This document shows positions 1-6,835 of a DNA stretch of 25,548 nt, one piece after another. The notes under the pieces are model-generated. The model saw only the letters and a list, made by a program, of their open reading frames with translations. It was not told the DNA's origin and ran no database searches. Origin of the DNA: a virus; the IMG/VR virus record IMGVR_UViG_3300042518_001046, positions 1 to 25,548 of that record. One strand, 5' to 3'. Made by a program: the position numbers and the translations under genes. Every line of letters starts with the position of its first letter. The stretch's first letter is position 1.

Positions 1-1154
1 GTCCCCTGCTGGTTAGCGAACTCCTTCTGCATCGAGCCAGCAAAAGCAGTCTTGTCGCGGATCAGGTCAAAGCCCTGCTCCACCAGTCGGAGGTTGGTGA
101 GCAACGGCATGATCGCCGCCTTGGACTCCTCACCAAACAATGCACCGGCGACGCTGACCTGCTCCTCCTTCGGGAGCTTGGCCATCTTCTCCAGCACGGA
201 CTTGATGGTCTTCTCCGGGTCCAGCTGCATGCCCTCGGCGAGGCCCTCAGCGATGCTGATCGCCAAGCCCTTGGCCTCCCGCTTGGCCGCACCCTTCCCG
301 CGCTTCAGCGTCTCCGCCATCCCGTCGCCGGCGAACAGCTTGCCCAGGGCAAACGATTGGTTGAGGGTGATCTGCTCGCCCTTGGTGAGGGCGTTGAGGA
401 AATTCTTCAGGCCTGTGCCTGCGACTTCCACCGGTGTGCCGCTGGCCAGAAAGGCCGCGCTCATCCCCGCAACCTGCTCAGCTGTGAGGCCCGCCGCCTT
501 GCCGATGGCACCGATGCGCCGCGTCACCTCCGTCAGGTCGGCCGCGCTGACCGTGCCCTGGAACTTGTCGGAGAGGAAGTTGATGGCGTCGCCGAGGTTT
601 TCAACCTGTGGCTGCGTGAGGCCCATCGATGCGCGGAGAGCCACCATGGCATCGCCCGCTTGATCGGCGGACATCTGGAATGCCACGCCCATGCGTGCAG
701 CCGCGCGCGTGAAGGGGATGATCTCATCCTCGGCGTAGCCGGCGAAGCCAGCGGAGGCTGCGATCTTGCTCAATTCCGCAGCGGTGTAGGGCAGCTCCGT
801 GGAAAGCTTGATCAGCTGGTTGCCAAACCGCTTCAGGCCCTGCTCGCCGTCCTTGAAGTCAATGGCCTTTCGCACATCGGCCATGGCCTTGTCGAACTCG
901 ATCGCGGCCTTCACCGACAGACCGATGGCCCCAGCGAAGGCAGTCGCGCCGATCGTGGCCTGCTGCCACAGCGCCGAGTTGAAGGTGTCCTTGAAGCCCT
1001 TGCGGCCAGCGATCGCCGCGTCGTTCATCGTCCGCGAGACGTTCCGACCCAGAGACGAAACCTGCATCTGCGCCGCGCGGATGCTGCTCGTCAGGCTGGC
1101 GGCGATCTTGCCGCCGATCTCAACCGTGATTTTCTGGGGGCCGCCGCCGATCAT
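1..1154 (-). CDS. Tail tape measure protein, N-terminal part (runs off window)
   Basis: This is the scaffold around which the tail tube polymerises; it sets tail length and is later ejected with the DNA. About 384 codons are present and the frame stays open to the left edge, so the C-terminus is missing. From about residue 86 the protein reads FDKAMADVRKAIDF and then a long Ala-rich helical stretch with SADQAGDAMVALRASMG and a later GLTAEQVAGMSAAF. This is the pattern of the TP901/P2 gpT-type tape measure core (PhageMin_Tail family). A hydrophobic patch lies near residues 66-80. The ATG at 1154 overlaps the stop of the chaperone extension frame by four bases (ATGA), and a GGAGG lies about 10 bases upstream. 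Its place directly after the chaperone genes matches the P2 order E-E'-T. Family assignment is strong. Confidence 0.9.
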   Translation of the reverse strand, partial: MIGGGPQKITVEIGGKIAASLTSSIRAAQMQVSSLGRNVSRTMNDAAIAGRKGFKDTFNSALWQQATIGATAFAGAIGLSVKAAIEFDKAMADVRKAIDFKDGEQGLKRFGNQLIKLSTELPYTAAELSKIAASAGFAGYAEDEIIPFTRAAARMGVAFQMSADQAGDAMVALRASMGLTQPQVENLGDAINFLSDKFQGTVSAADLTEVTRRIGAIGKAAGLTAEQVAGMSAAFLASGTPVEVAGTGLKNFLNALTKGEQITLNQSFALGKLFAGDGMAETLKRGKGAAKREAKGLAISIAEGLAEGMQLDPEKTIKSVLEKMAKLPKEEQVSVAGALFGEESKAAIMPLLTNLRLVEQGFDLIRDKTAFAGSMQKEFANQQG

Positions 1155-1366
1155 GTCTTCATCGCCTCCGCGATCTCGTTTTCAATGATCTGCGCCTGCT
1201 CCAGCCACAGCCAGAGGTCATCCAGGTCCAGCTCCATGATCTCGGCCAGCCCCCAGCTGGTGGCTTTCGCCAGGAGGATCACCGCACGGCGAAGGGTCGC
1301 CACCTCTACGAACTGGCCTTCGTGAAAGCCACGTACTGAGCCTCCAGCAGGCTCCAGTTGGCCTGG
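1151..1366 (-). CDS. Chaperone -1 frame extension (gpE'-like)
   Basis: This open frame has no good independent start. It lies at -1 relative to the chaperone frame, between a TGA at 1367-1369 and a TGA at 1151-1153 that overlaps the tape measure ATG. After the shift region it encodes roughly 57 residues, including AVILLAKATSWGLAEIMELD and LWLWLEQAQIIENEIAEAMK, a helical, W/L/E-rich composition typical of E'-type extensions. A shift near GCT-TTC would give a product of about 143 residues. No textbook X-XXY-YYZ heptamer is present; the best site is TTC slipping to TTT, with a poor P-site match. A GTG at about 1301 could be an independent start, but it has no properly spaced ribosome binding site. 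Confidence 0.65.
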   Translation of the reverse strand, partial: PGQLEPAGGSVRGFHEGQFVEVATLRRAVILLAKATSWGLAEIMELDLDDLWLWLEQAQIIENEIAEAMKT

Positions 1367-1581
1367 TCAAATGCGGCCACCTCATCCAGTGGGATTTCGC
1401 AGAGGGATGCGACAACGGCCGCGGCTTGCTCCACTGGGTCCTTGTAAGCCTTGCTGGCGGCGATGTTGTCGCGCACCTTCGGGCGCCGCATTACCAGATG
1501 ATCCACCTCCACACCGCCAACCTTCTCGGGGAAGGCCAGCATCACCTTCACGGACTGCTCAGGCAGCTTTTTGGTGCTCAT
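1306..1581 (-). CDS. Tail assembly chaperone (P2 gpE / Mu gp41-like)
   Basis: This 91-residue soluble protein is the short form of the tail assembly chaperone, which in P2-like phages binds the tape measure and helps tube assembly. The sequence has the family's core, with VMRRPKVRDNIAA near residues 30-42 and an acidic/helical second half ending QANWSLLEAQYVAFTKASS. It starts three bases after the tube gene stop, with GGAG about nine bases upstream. The adjacent downstream -1 frame stays open from 1366 to the tape measure start. This fits the P2 arrangement in which a minority of ribosomes shift frame to make a longer E+E' product. Size, position and neighbours all agree; similarity is by recognition only. 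Confidence 0.85.
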   Translation of the reverse strand: MSTKKLPEQSVKVMLAFPEKVGGVEVDHLVMRRPKVRDNIAASKAYKDPVEQAAAVVASLCEIPLDEVAAFDQANWSLLEAQYVAFTKASS

Positions 1582-1584
1582 CGA

Positions 1585-2085
1585 TCAGGCTCCGATTGCA
1601 GTGCGGATGTCAGCAAGTTGATCAACGCCGTTCACACGGCGCACCATGTTCACCTTGTCGATCTCCATGATCTCACGGCCATCGACGGTGAGCTTGTAGT
1701 ACCGCAGGGTGAAGGAGAACGTGGGCATGCTCGACTCCCCGGCCTTCCAGTCGCCGGGCTCCACCTGCTTGACCATTCCGGTCATATTGACCACGACCGC
1801 CACCGCATCTTCGCCGTCGCGCCGGATGGCGCCCCGAGCGGTGAGCTGCACGTTGGCCTGACCCAGGAGGGCCATGATGTCGGGGCTGTACTCCTGCAAC
1901 TGGAAAGTTCCCTCCAGCTTTTCCATCCCCATGTCGTGCTCCACGGGGGCGTCCATGCCGCCGCCGCGGAACTCCTCCATCTTCAACGCGATGGTGGGGA
2001 GAGTGAGGGTCTCGATGAGGCCAGCGAGGCCGCGACCATCGACAAAGAGGGAGAAGTTCTTGAGGATCCGGGGGATCTGGGCCAT
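1585..2085 (-). CDS. Major tail tube protein (P2 FII-like)
   Basis: This 166-residue protein is the subunit of the inner tail tube through which DNA passes. It opens MAQIPRILKNFSLFVDGRGL, the conserved start of the P2 FII tube family. It continues with TLPTIALKMEEFRGGGMDAP near residues 28-47 and ends in the typical strand pattern FTLRYYKLTVDGREIMEIDK. Length is as expected for the family. It follows the sheath gene by 29 bases and precedes the chaperone by three, the standard sheath-tube-chaperone-tape order. The upstream ribosome binding site is weak (ACGAGAA). Confidence 0.93.
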   Translation of the reverse strand: MAQIPRILKNFSLFVDGRGLAGLIETLTLPTIALKMEEFRGGGMDAPVEHDMGMEKLEGTFQLQEYSPDIMALLGQANVQLTARGAIRRDGEDAVAVVVNMTGMVKQVEPGDWKAGESSMPTFSFTLRYYKLTVDGREIMEIDKVNMVRRVNGVDQLADIRTAIGA

Positions 2086-2114
2086 GGTTCAGTTCTCGTT
2101 GGGGTGGGGGAAGA

Positions 2115-3527
2115 TCAGCGGAAGAGCTCAACCACGTAGCTGTTGACCAAGTGCGAGCGGAAAGTGACGCGCTCCGCTGGCGTGGGAGGCGTGAACTCGT
2201 AGTCGAACACCACCTGCCCTGCGCTGATCGATGCGGGTGTGTTCAGCTCGGGATCCACCCAGACGTCGCCGCCCAGGATTGCGTTACGGGCCTTGAGGCT
2301 GCGCAGGTACTCGCGCACGCTCTCCTGCACCTCCTCTAGGTAGGTGGCGGTGATGCAGCGATCGACGGCCCATAGGTGGCCTCGCTTGATCGACTCGTTC
2401 ACCATGTCCGCCGTGCGGCGCACGGAGAGGAACGCGTACTTGGGATCGCTCGCCAGAGAACGGTTGCCCCAGAGCCTGAAACCCTGCTCGCGGATGATGA
2501 CGGCGATTTTCTGCTCGTTGAGCAGGTTGGCCCGGCTGTTGTAGTCGCCCAGCTGAAAATCAATGGCCCGGGCTGTGCCCTCAATGCCAGCGATCTCGTT
2601 GTTGCTGGGGGACCACCAGAAGCCGCGCTCGTTGTCCACCCGGTTGATGAGTCCAGCGACAGCAGGTGACGCGGGGAACGCCGCACCATCACGCAGCACC
2701 CAAGGATCGACAACGAAGATTCGATCGGATCCGAAGTCGCCAGCGACCTCGATCACGGCAGAGTCCGTGGTGCTTGGCCCATCGGCAACGATCACGGCAC
2801 CTAGCCGCTGAGCGATGCCGACCATCTCGGCCAGCACCTCCGATCGGACGGTGCCACGGGTGACGGTGCCGGCCACCGCTTGAACGCCACCTGCGGGGGG
2901 GGCGCCGATGGTGATGGTGGGGTTGGTGGTGTAGCCCTTGCCCGGGTCGTCGATCACGAAGCTGACCACCTTGCCCGCGTTGGCGCCGGTGCCCAGCACC
3001 GCACGCACCACCGCGCCGCTGCCACCGCCACCCGAGACCGTGACAAGCGGGGGCGTGGTGTAGCCCTCACCCTGGGTCTGAACTGCGATGGTCAGCAGGC
3101 CGTTGCTGGTCCGCTGATGGGTGAAGCCAGGGGCGATCAGGATGCGGGGGGAGAAGCCCACGGCGTTCTCAGCCGCGAGGAACGCATGCACACCCTCATA
3201 GGCGCCCGTGGTCGTGTTGATGCCACCAACCACGTTGTCGATCGTGGCCGCTTCGTTGTTGCCCTCATCGATCCGAACCACCACGACGACTGCACCGGCC
3301 TGGTCGTAGATCAGATCCAGCGAGGGCTGCAGCGTTCCCTCCTCACCGAGTCCGACCATCTCACCACGGCGCGTCACCAGCACGGGGGTGTTGAGCGGGA
3401 ACGCAGAGGCATCCGCATCAGGCGCAGTGCCGATCAGGCCGATCACACTGGAGCGAACGGTGCTGATGGGTCGTGCACCAGTGTCGATCTGGAGCACCTC
3501 CACGCCGTGGAGGAAGGTGGTGGGCAT
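2115..3527 (-). CDS. Contractile tail sheath protein with inserted domain (P2 FI-like)
   Basis: This is the 470-residue sheath subunit that surrounds the tube and contracts to drive it through the host envelope. The N-terminus (FLHGVEVLQIDTGARPISTV) and the conserved ILIAPGFTHQ at 129-138 are FI-family signatures. So are LGAVIVADGPSTTD (242-255), the DNERGFWWSPSN region (298-309) and the C-terminal strand-exchange arm. Between IAPGFTHQR and VLAEMVGIAQRLG there is an extra segment of about 85 residues (141-226). It carries two copies of a GxGYTTxPxxT(V/I) motif, at 153-164 and 197-207, rich in Gly and beta-strand residues. I read this as a surface domain inserted in the sheath fold. A strong AGGAGG lies nine bases before the ATG. 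Confidence 0.93.
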   Translation of the reverse strand: MPTTFLHGVEVLQIDTGARPISTVRSSVIGLIGTAPDADASAFPLNTPVLVTRRGEMVGLGEEGTLQPSLDLIYDQAGAVVVVVRIDEGNNEAATIDNVVGGINTTTGAYEGVHAFLAAENAVGFSPRILIAPGFTHQRTSNGLLTIAVQTQGEGYTTPPLVTVSGGGGSGAVVRAVLGTGANAGKVVSFVIDDPGKGYTTNPTITIGAPPAGGVQAVAGTVTRGTVRSEVLAEMVGIAQRLGAVIVADGPSTTDSAVIEVAGDFGSDRIFVVDPWVLRDGAAFPASPAVAGLINRVDNERGFWWSPSNNEIAGIEGTARAIDFQLGDYNSRANLLNEQKIAVIIREQGFRLWGNRSLASDPKYAFLSVRRTADMVNESIKRGHLWAVDRCITATYLEEVQESVREYLRSLKARNAILGGDVWVDPELNTPASISAGQVVFDYEFTPPTPAERVTFRSHLVNSYVVELFR

Positions 3528-3554
3528 GTGGAGAGTCCTCCTGTCGAGTTGAGT

Positions 3555-3692
3555 CTAGCGGCCCTGGCCGCGCTGCTTCTTCCGCCCACGTCGCCGTGGG
3601 CGAGAGTGAAGGCCTTGCCCCTGCCGGGTGGTTTTCGGCGGGCCTGGCTTGTGGTCGATGTGGGCGGCGCCCATCGTGCTGCGAACTGCCAT
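3555..3692 (-). CDS. Small highly basic protein (45 aa), function unknown
   Basis: A short frame fills the interval between the fibre gene and the sheath gene, starting three bases after the fibre stop. It encodes 45 residues with 13 Lys/Arg: MAVRSTMGAAHID, then HKPGPPKTTRQGQG (14-27), then an Arg/Lys-rich tail ending QRGQGR. An internal Met at residue 7 is an alternative start. The KPGPxKTxQGQ plus terminal RGQG(R/K) pattern is one I associate, from memory only, with tiny basic proteins in cyanophage tail regions. No function is known to me; binding nucleic acid or an acidic protein partner would be a guess. Because it is short, existence as a gene rests on the motif, its clean fit between stop and start, and the tight packing of the operon. 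Confidence 0.6.
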   Translation of the reverse strand: MAVRSTMGAAHIDHKPGPPKTTRQGQGLHSRPRRRGRKKQRGQGR

Positions 3693-3694
3693 GG

Positions 3695-4270
3695 TCACTC
3701 GTAGAAAAGGTTGATCTGGCCAGCGTCAAACGCTGCGGTGCCGTTGGCCGACACGACACGCAGGTAGTTCAGCGCCCCGGCCAGGGTGACCACACCGCCG
3801 GAGACGATGCACCCTGCTGTGCCGGTGCTCACGAACTGGCCGGATGCCAGCCAGGTGTTGCCGCTGATGTTCGTGAACACCAGCTCACCGAAATGGTTGT
3901 AGCTGGCAGCGTTGTTGAACACTGGAATGCCGGCCGTGGAGCTCACAGGAACCACACCACTGGCCCAGCTGAAGACGGCATTGCCGGTGTAGCCCGACGT
4001 GGTTGGTGCTCCGCCTGTGCCGAGCTGAGCGAGGATGTCGCTGGCGCCGTTCGTGCTCACCCCGTTGAACAGCAGGGTGATGCGTCGGGCCCAGGAAGGG
4101 ATGCCGGTGAACTCAACAGCCACACCAGATGTGGTGGCTTTGGCTGTGTCGCGGACGATCGCGGTTGCACCGGCCGCCAGGTCGACGGCACCAACACTGC
4201 CGTCTTGGATGTCGCTTCCTGTGATGGTTGCGTCCGACACCATGGCGCCGGGGATCCTTTGCAGTGGCAT
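3695..4270 (-). CDS. Tail fibre protein (short, paralogue of upstream fibre)
   Basis: This 191-residue protein has a short N-terminal shaft (ITGSDIQDGSVGAVDL) and a C-terminal tip domain beginning near residue 45 (ATTSGVAVEFTGIPSWARR). The tip aligns end to end with the last ~150 residues of the neighbouring fibre at 4273-5397. Shared blocks are TGIPSWARRIT, FTNISGN/FRNISGN and (V/T)xANGTxxFDxGxxNxxYE. It lacks the long N-terminal baseplate-attachment region of that neighbour, so it may join the fibre as a second tip subunit or act as a decoy or accessory tip. The ATG lies two bases after the upstream gene's stop. Surface binding is inferred from fibre-like composition (Gly, Ser, Thr, Ala, Val) and position, not from a recognised catalytic motif. 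Confidence 0.75.
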   Translation of the reverse strand: MPLQRIPGAMVSDATITGSDIQDGSVGAVDLAAGATAIVRDTAKATTSGVAVEFTGIPSWARRITLLFNGVSTNGASDILAQLGTGGAPTTSGYTGNAVFSWASGVVPVSSTAGIPVFNNAASYNHFGELVFTNISGNTWLASGQFVSTGTAGCIVSGGVVTLAGALNYLRVVSANGTAAFDAGQINLFYE

Positions 4271-4692
4271 GATTATTCGTAAAGAATGTTCACGGTACCG
4301 AAGTCAAACACGTCAGTGCCGTTTGCAGTCGTGATGCGGAGCCGATCGAGAGTGCCGCTCAGGTTAATGCTGCCAGCCATCATCGTTGTGCCAGGCACTC
4401 CACCAGCAACGTAGGCAAAGACTCCATCACAACACCACGCATTGCCAGAGATATTTCTGAATGTAATTGACCCGCTGAATCCTTGCGCCGCACCGCCGCC
4501 GTACATCTCGAAGCCCGTCAGAGAGCCAAATGATGCCACACCATATCCGACTGAGCTGGCAAATGAGAGATACCCCGATGCGGTGACACCAGCAGATGTG
4601 CCGAGTCGATAGGTGATGTTGGAGATCCCGCTGATGCTTACTTCCCGGAGCATCACGGTGATGCGTCGGGCCCAGGAAGGGATGCCGGTGAA
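4076..4692. repeat. 36-bp direct repeat in two fibre genes
   Basis: Identical 36-bp copies lie at 4076-4111 and 4657-4692. Both encode FTGIPSWARRIT-type sequence at the start of the paralogous fibre tips. They flank about 545 bp, so recombination between them would swap or delete a tip. Confidence 0.9.
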
Positions 4693-5397
4693 GTCAATCG
4701 CCGTTCCGCTCGTTGTCGCCACTGCTGTGGCAAAGGTCAGCGGCTGAGACAGCTTGGTGGGCGTCACGGCACCATCGCCGAGCTTGGGCGTCGTGACGGC
4801 ACCATCGCGCAGCTTCACGGTGGTCACCGTGTCATCGCCTGGCGCCCCCTCAGATGACACGCCTAGGGCGAGCACCCGCACGATGGTGCCGACCGGCACG
4901 CCTTCGCTCAGCGTGAGCACCGTGCCTGTCATGTTCAGGCTGTACTCGCTGGTCGGCTGCACCACGCCATCGACGGTCACCAGCGCCGAGGGCTTGTTGA
5001 TGACCGGGGTTGCCAGCGTGAACGCAGCCTGGCCCGCTGTGGCCACAAACACCATCTCCGTTTGCGTCTGCCCCTGGACGTAGCGGGCATCGCTCTCGGC
5101 CTTCGTGAAGACGTCCTCAGCATTGGCCTTCTCGCCCAACTGCGTCATGACCGTCGCCGCGAAGTTGGGGTCATCCCCAAGTGCGGCCGCCAGCTCGTTC
5201 AGTGTGTCGAGGGCCCCAGGGCTGCCGCTGATCAGATCTGTGATCAGCTGGTTCACCTCCGCCATGGTCGGACGCGCGGTCACGTCCGTGTCGATTGCGG
5301 CAAGCGCGTCGCGTAGGCGTGGAACGTCGTCCACCAGGAAGTTGCCTGCGTTCGGCAGCTTGTAGTTGCGGTTCGTTGTCCGATCGTCGATGGGCAT
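4273..5397 (-). CDS. Tail fibre protein (receptor-binding)
   Basis: This 374-residue protein is a likely host-recognition fibre. The N-terminus (residues 1-50, with YKLPNAGNFLVDDVPRLRDA) resembles fibre attachment domains. Residues 54-95 hold the common fibre segment LISGSPGALDTLNELAAALG followed by DDPNFAATVMTQLGEKA. Residues 115-180 form a beta-rich block. Residues 191-216 contain short repeats of the form DGAVTxxKL that look like a shaft linker. The tip (about 221-374) is shared with the downstream gene at 3695-4270. It sits after the DUF4815 pair and before the sheath, where P2-like phages carry gpH/gpG fibre genes. The tip-encoding DNA is less GC-rich than the rest of the gene. Confidence 0.83.
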   Translation of the reverse strand: MPIDDRTTNRNYKLPNAGNFLVDDVPRLRDALAAIDTDVTARPTMAEVNQLITDLISGSPGALDTLNELAAALGDDPNFAATVMTQLGEKANAEDVFTKAESDARYVQGQTQTEMVFVATAGQAAFTLATPVINKPSALVTVDGVVQPTSEYSLNMTGTVLTLSEGVPVGTIVRVLALGVSSEGAPGDDTVTTVKLRDGAVTTPKLGDGAVTPTKLSQPLTFATAVATTSGTAIDFTGIPSWARRITVMLREVSISGISNITYRLGTSAGVTASGYLSFASSVGYGVASFGSLTGFEMYGGGAAQGFSGSITFRNISGNAWCCDGVFAYVAGGVPGTTMMAGSINLSGTLDRLRITTANGTDVFDFGTVNILYE

Positions 5398-5401
5398 GGG
5401 A

Positions 5402-6826
5402 TCAGATCACCACGAGACGAAGTTGCCGCACCTGCGGCCTGGCCGCAGCGGTGCCGTTCAGCGTGAGGCGCACGCGGGTGCTCGTCCCGCCAGCTGAGAA
5501 GTTCGCGATGGTGTGGACCTGCTCCACCCAACCGTCACCCACCGGAGAGCTGGAGGTCAGGGCAACGGTTTGCCATGTGCCGTCGCTCTTCTGGAACTCA
5601 ACTGTCACGCTTGATGCGCCAGGCAGGAGCGACTCAAAGGTGCAGCTCACCCGCGCGCCCGCAGCGCATGGGATCGCCCGAGAGATGTAATTGCCGCTCT
5701 CGGCCAGGTTGGCCAGCAGGCCCTGGGTGCCAGCGAACAGGTAGGGGCTTTCGGTGGTCGTGCCTCGCAGCACAGCGGACAGGCTCAGAGCCACGTTGAC
5801 GTCCTCAGCCAGCTGGATCCGGGCGTTGTCGCCTCCACGGATCTCGCTCCCGTCGGGCCGGGCGAAGAGGAACTCCACGTCGGTGGAGCTGCTGACCCGC
5901 TCGACACCTGCCAGGGCTGCAAGGTCTGTCACGTCACCCACCACGGCGAGGATGGTGCCGGTCGCGGGGGTCGCGGGCGTGCCGACGACGGGGAAGGTGT
6001 AGGTCGCGGGGCCCGTCGATGTGATGGTCACTGCGCCGTTGTACTCAGCCTGGGTGGCACCGCTGTGGACCACCTTCTGGCCAGTCGTGAACGGATGCCC
6101 CCCGTCCATGGTGGCCGTAGCGGTGGACCCCGATCGAGTGATCGTCACCTGCCCTGCTCTGAGCTGGCCTAGGTCAACAGTCCGGGTCGTGCTGGTGAAC
6201 GTGGCAGCGTAGAGCCGGAACGCCAGGTCAGCCTCCTGCACCGGTGTCCACGTTGATGCATTGCTGCTTTTCAGCAGGGTGCCAATGGTGTAGGGCTGGC
6301 TGGTGACGAAGGCGTCAGCAGCAGAGTCGAGCTTGCCCAGCTCCGCCAGGGCCACCGCATGGGTGGCGTCATCGGTGAGCAGCACCATGGCATACTCCAC
6401 GCCAGCCTGGAGGTAGACCGGCCGGGTCAGGCTGATCTTGTTCCAGCCGCCGGTCGTGATCGCACTGCCCTGCAGCACCCCCTCCGCGAGAGTGACAGCA
6501 TTCGGGAGGCCCAGCTCCGTCTCGCGGATCTCGACCACCACCTTGTTGCTGTTGCCGCCCTTGGCCGTGAACCAAACGTCCAGAGCGGTGACGTGCCGCG
6601 AATGATCGAGGCGGAACGTCTGAGCCAGGGGATCCCAGAACCTGGTCTCGATCGTGGTGAGCTGCCGCTGCGTGCGGCTGATGATCGTGCCGTCGCCGAT
6701 GAACCGCGCGGCGCCGAAGGAGCCCTGGCCGCCCAGGAAGGTTACGCGCTTCGTGCCGGTTGGCACGTTGGACGGGATCGTGATCGACCCCGTGATCTGA
6801 CCGTTGCTGTTTGCGGTGAGGGGCAT
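5402..6826 (-). CDS. Phage structural protein, probable split C-terminal half of DUF4815 protein
   Basis: This 474-residue, beta-rich virion protein begins with a Big-like beta sandwich (ITGSITIPSNVPTGTKRVTF, residues 11-30). A DPLAQTFRLDHSRHVTALDV segment follows at about residues 65-84 and a jelly-roll-like region (WFTAKGGNSNKVVVEIRETE) after it. The C-terminal ~100 residues resemble carbohydrate-binding or fibre beta domains. DPLAQTF is a motif I know from large phage tail/baseplate proteins in which it follows the DUF4815 region in one chain. Here the frame is the same as the upstream gene and only TGA-TAG plus six bases separate them. I infer a fission of one ancestral gene, or a two-subunit version of it. 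No strong ribosome binding site is seen, so coupling is likely. Confidence 0.75.
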   Translation of the reverse strand: MPLTANSNGQITGSITIPSNVPTGTKRVTFLGGQGSFGAARFIGDGTIISRTQRQLTTIETRFWDPLAQTFRLDHSRHVTALDVWFTAKGGNSNKVVVEIRETELGLPNAVTLAEGVLQGSAITTGGWNKISLTRPVYLQAGVEYAMVLLTDDATHAVALAELGKLDSAADAFVTSQPYTIGTLLKSSNASTWTPVQEADLAFRLYAATFTSTTRTVDLGQLRAGQVTITRSGSTATATMDGGHPFTTGQKVVHSGATQAEYNGAVTITSTGPATYTFPVVGTPATPATGTILAVVGDVTDLAALAGVERVSSSTDVEFLFARPDGSEIRGGDNARIQLAEDVNVALSLSAVLRGTTTESPYLFAGTQGLLANLAESGNYISRAIPCAAGARVSCTFESLLPGASSVTVEFQKSDGTWQTVALTSSSPVGDGWVEQVHTIANFSAGGTSTRVRLTLNGTAAARPQVRQLRLVVI

Positions 6827-6835
6827 GACTCGCTA

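Noticed and set aside
357-1325. Long plus-strand open frame opposite tape measure and chaperone
   Set aside because: It lies antisense to clearly recognised tail genes and its translation has no domain-like order; it is a by-product of GC-rich codon use.
3418-3759. 113-codon minus-strand frame crossing the sheath start
   Set aside because: It overlaps the sheath N-terminus and the fibre C-terminus in a wrong frame; the 45-residue basic gene in another frame explains the gap better.
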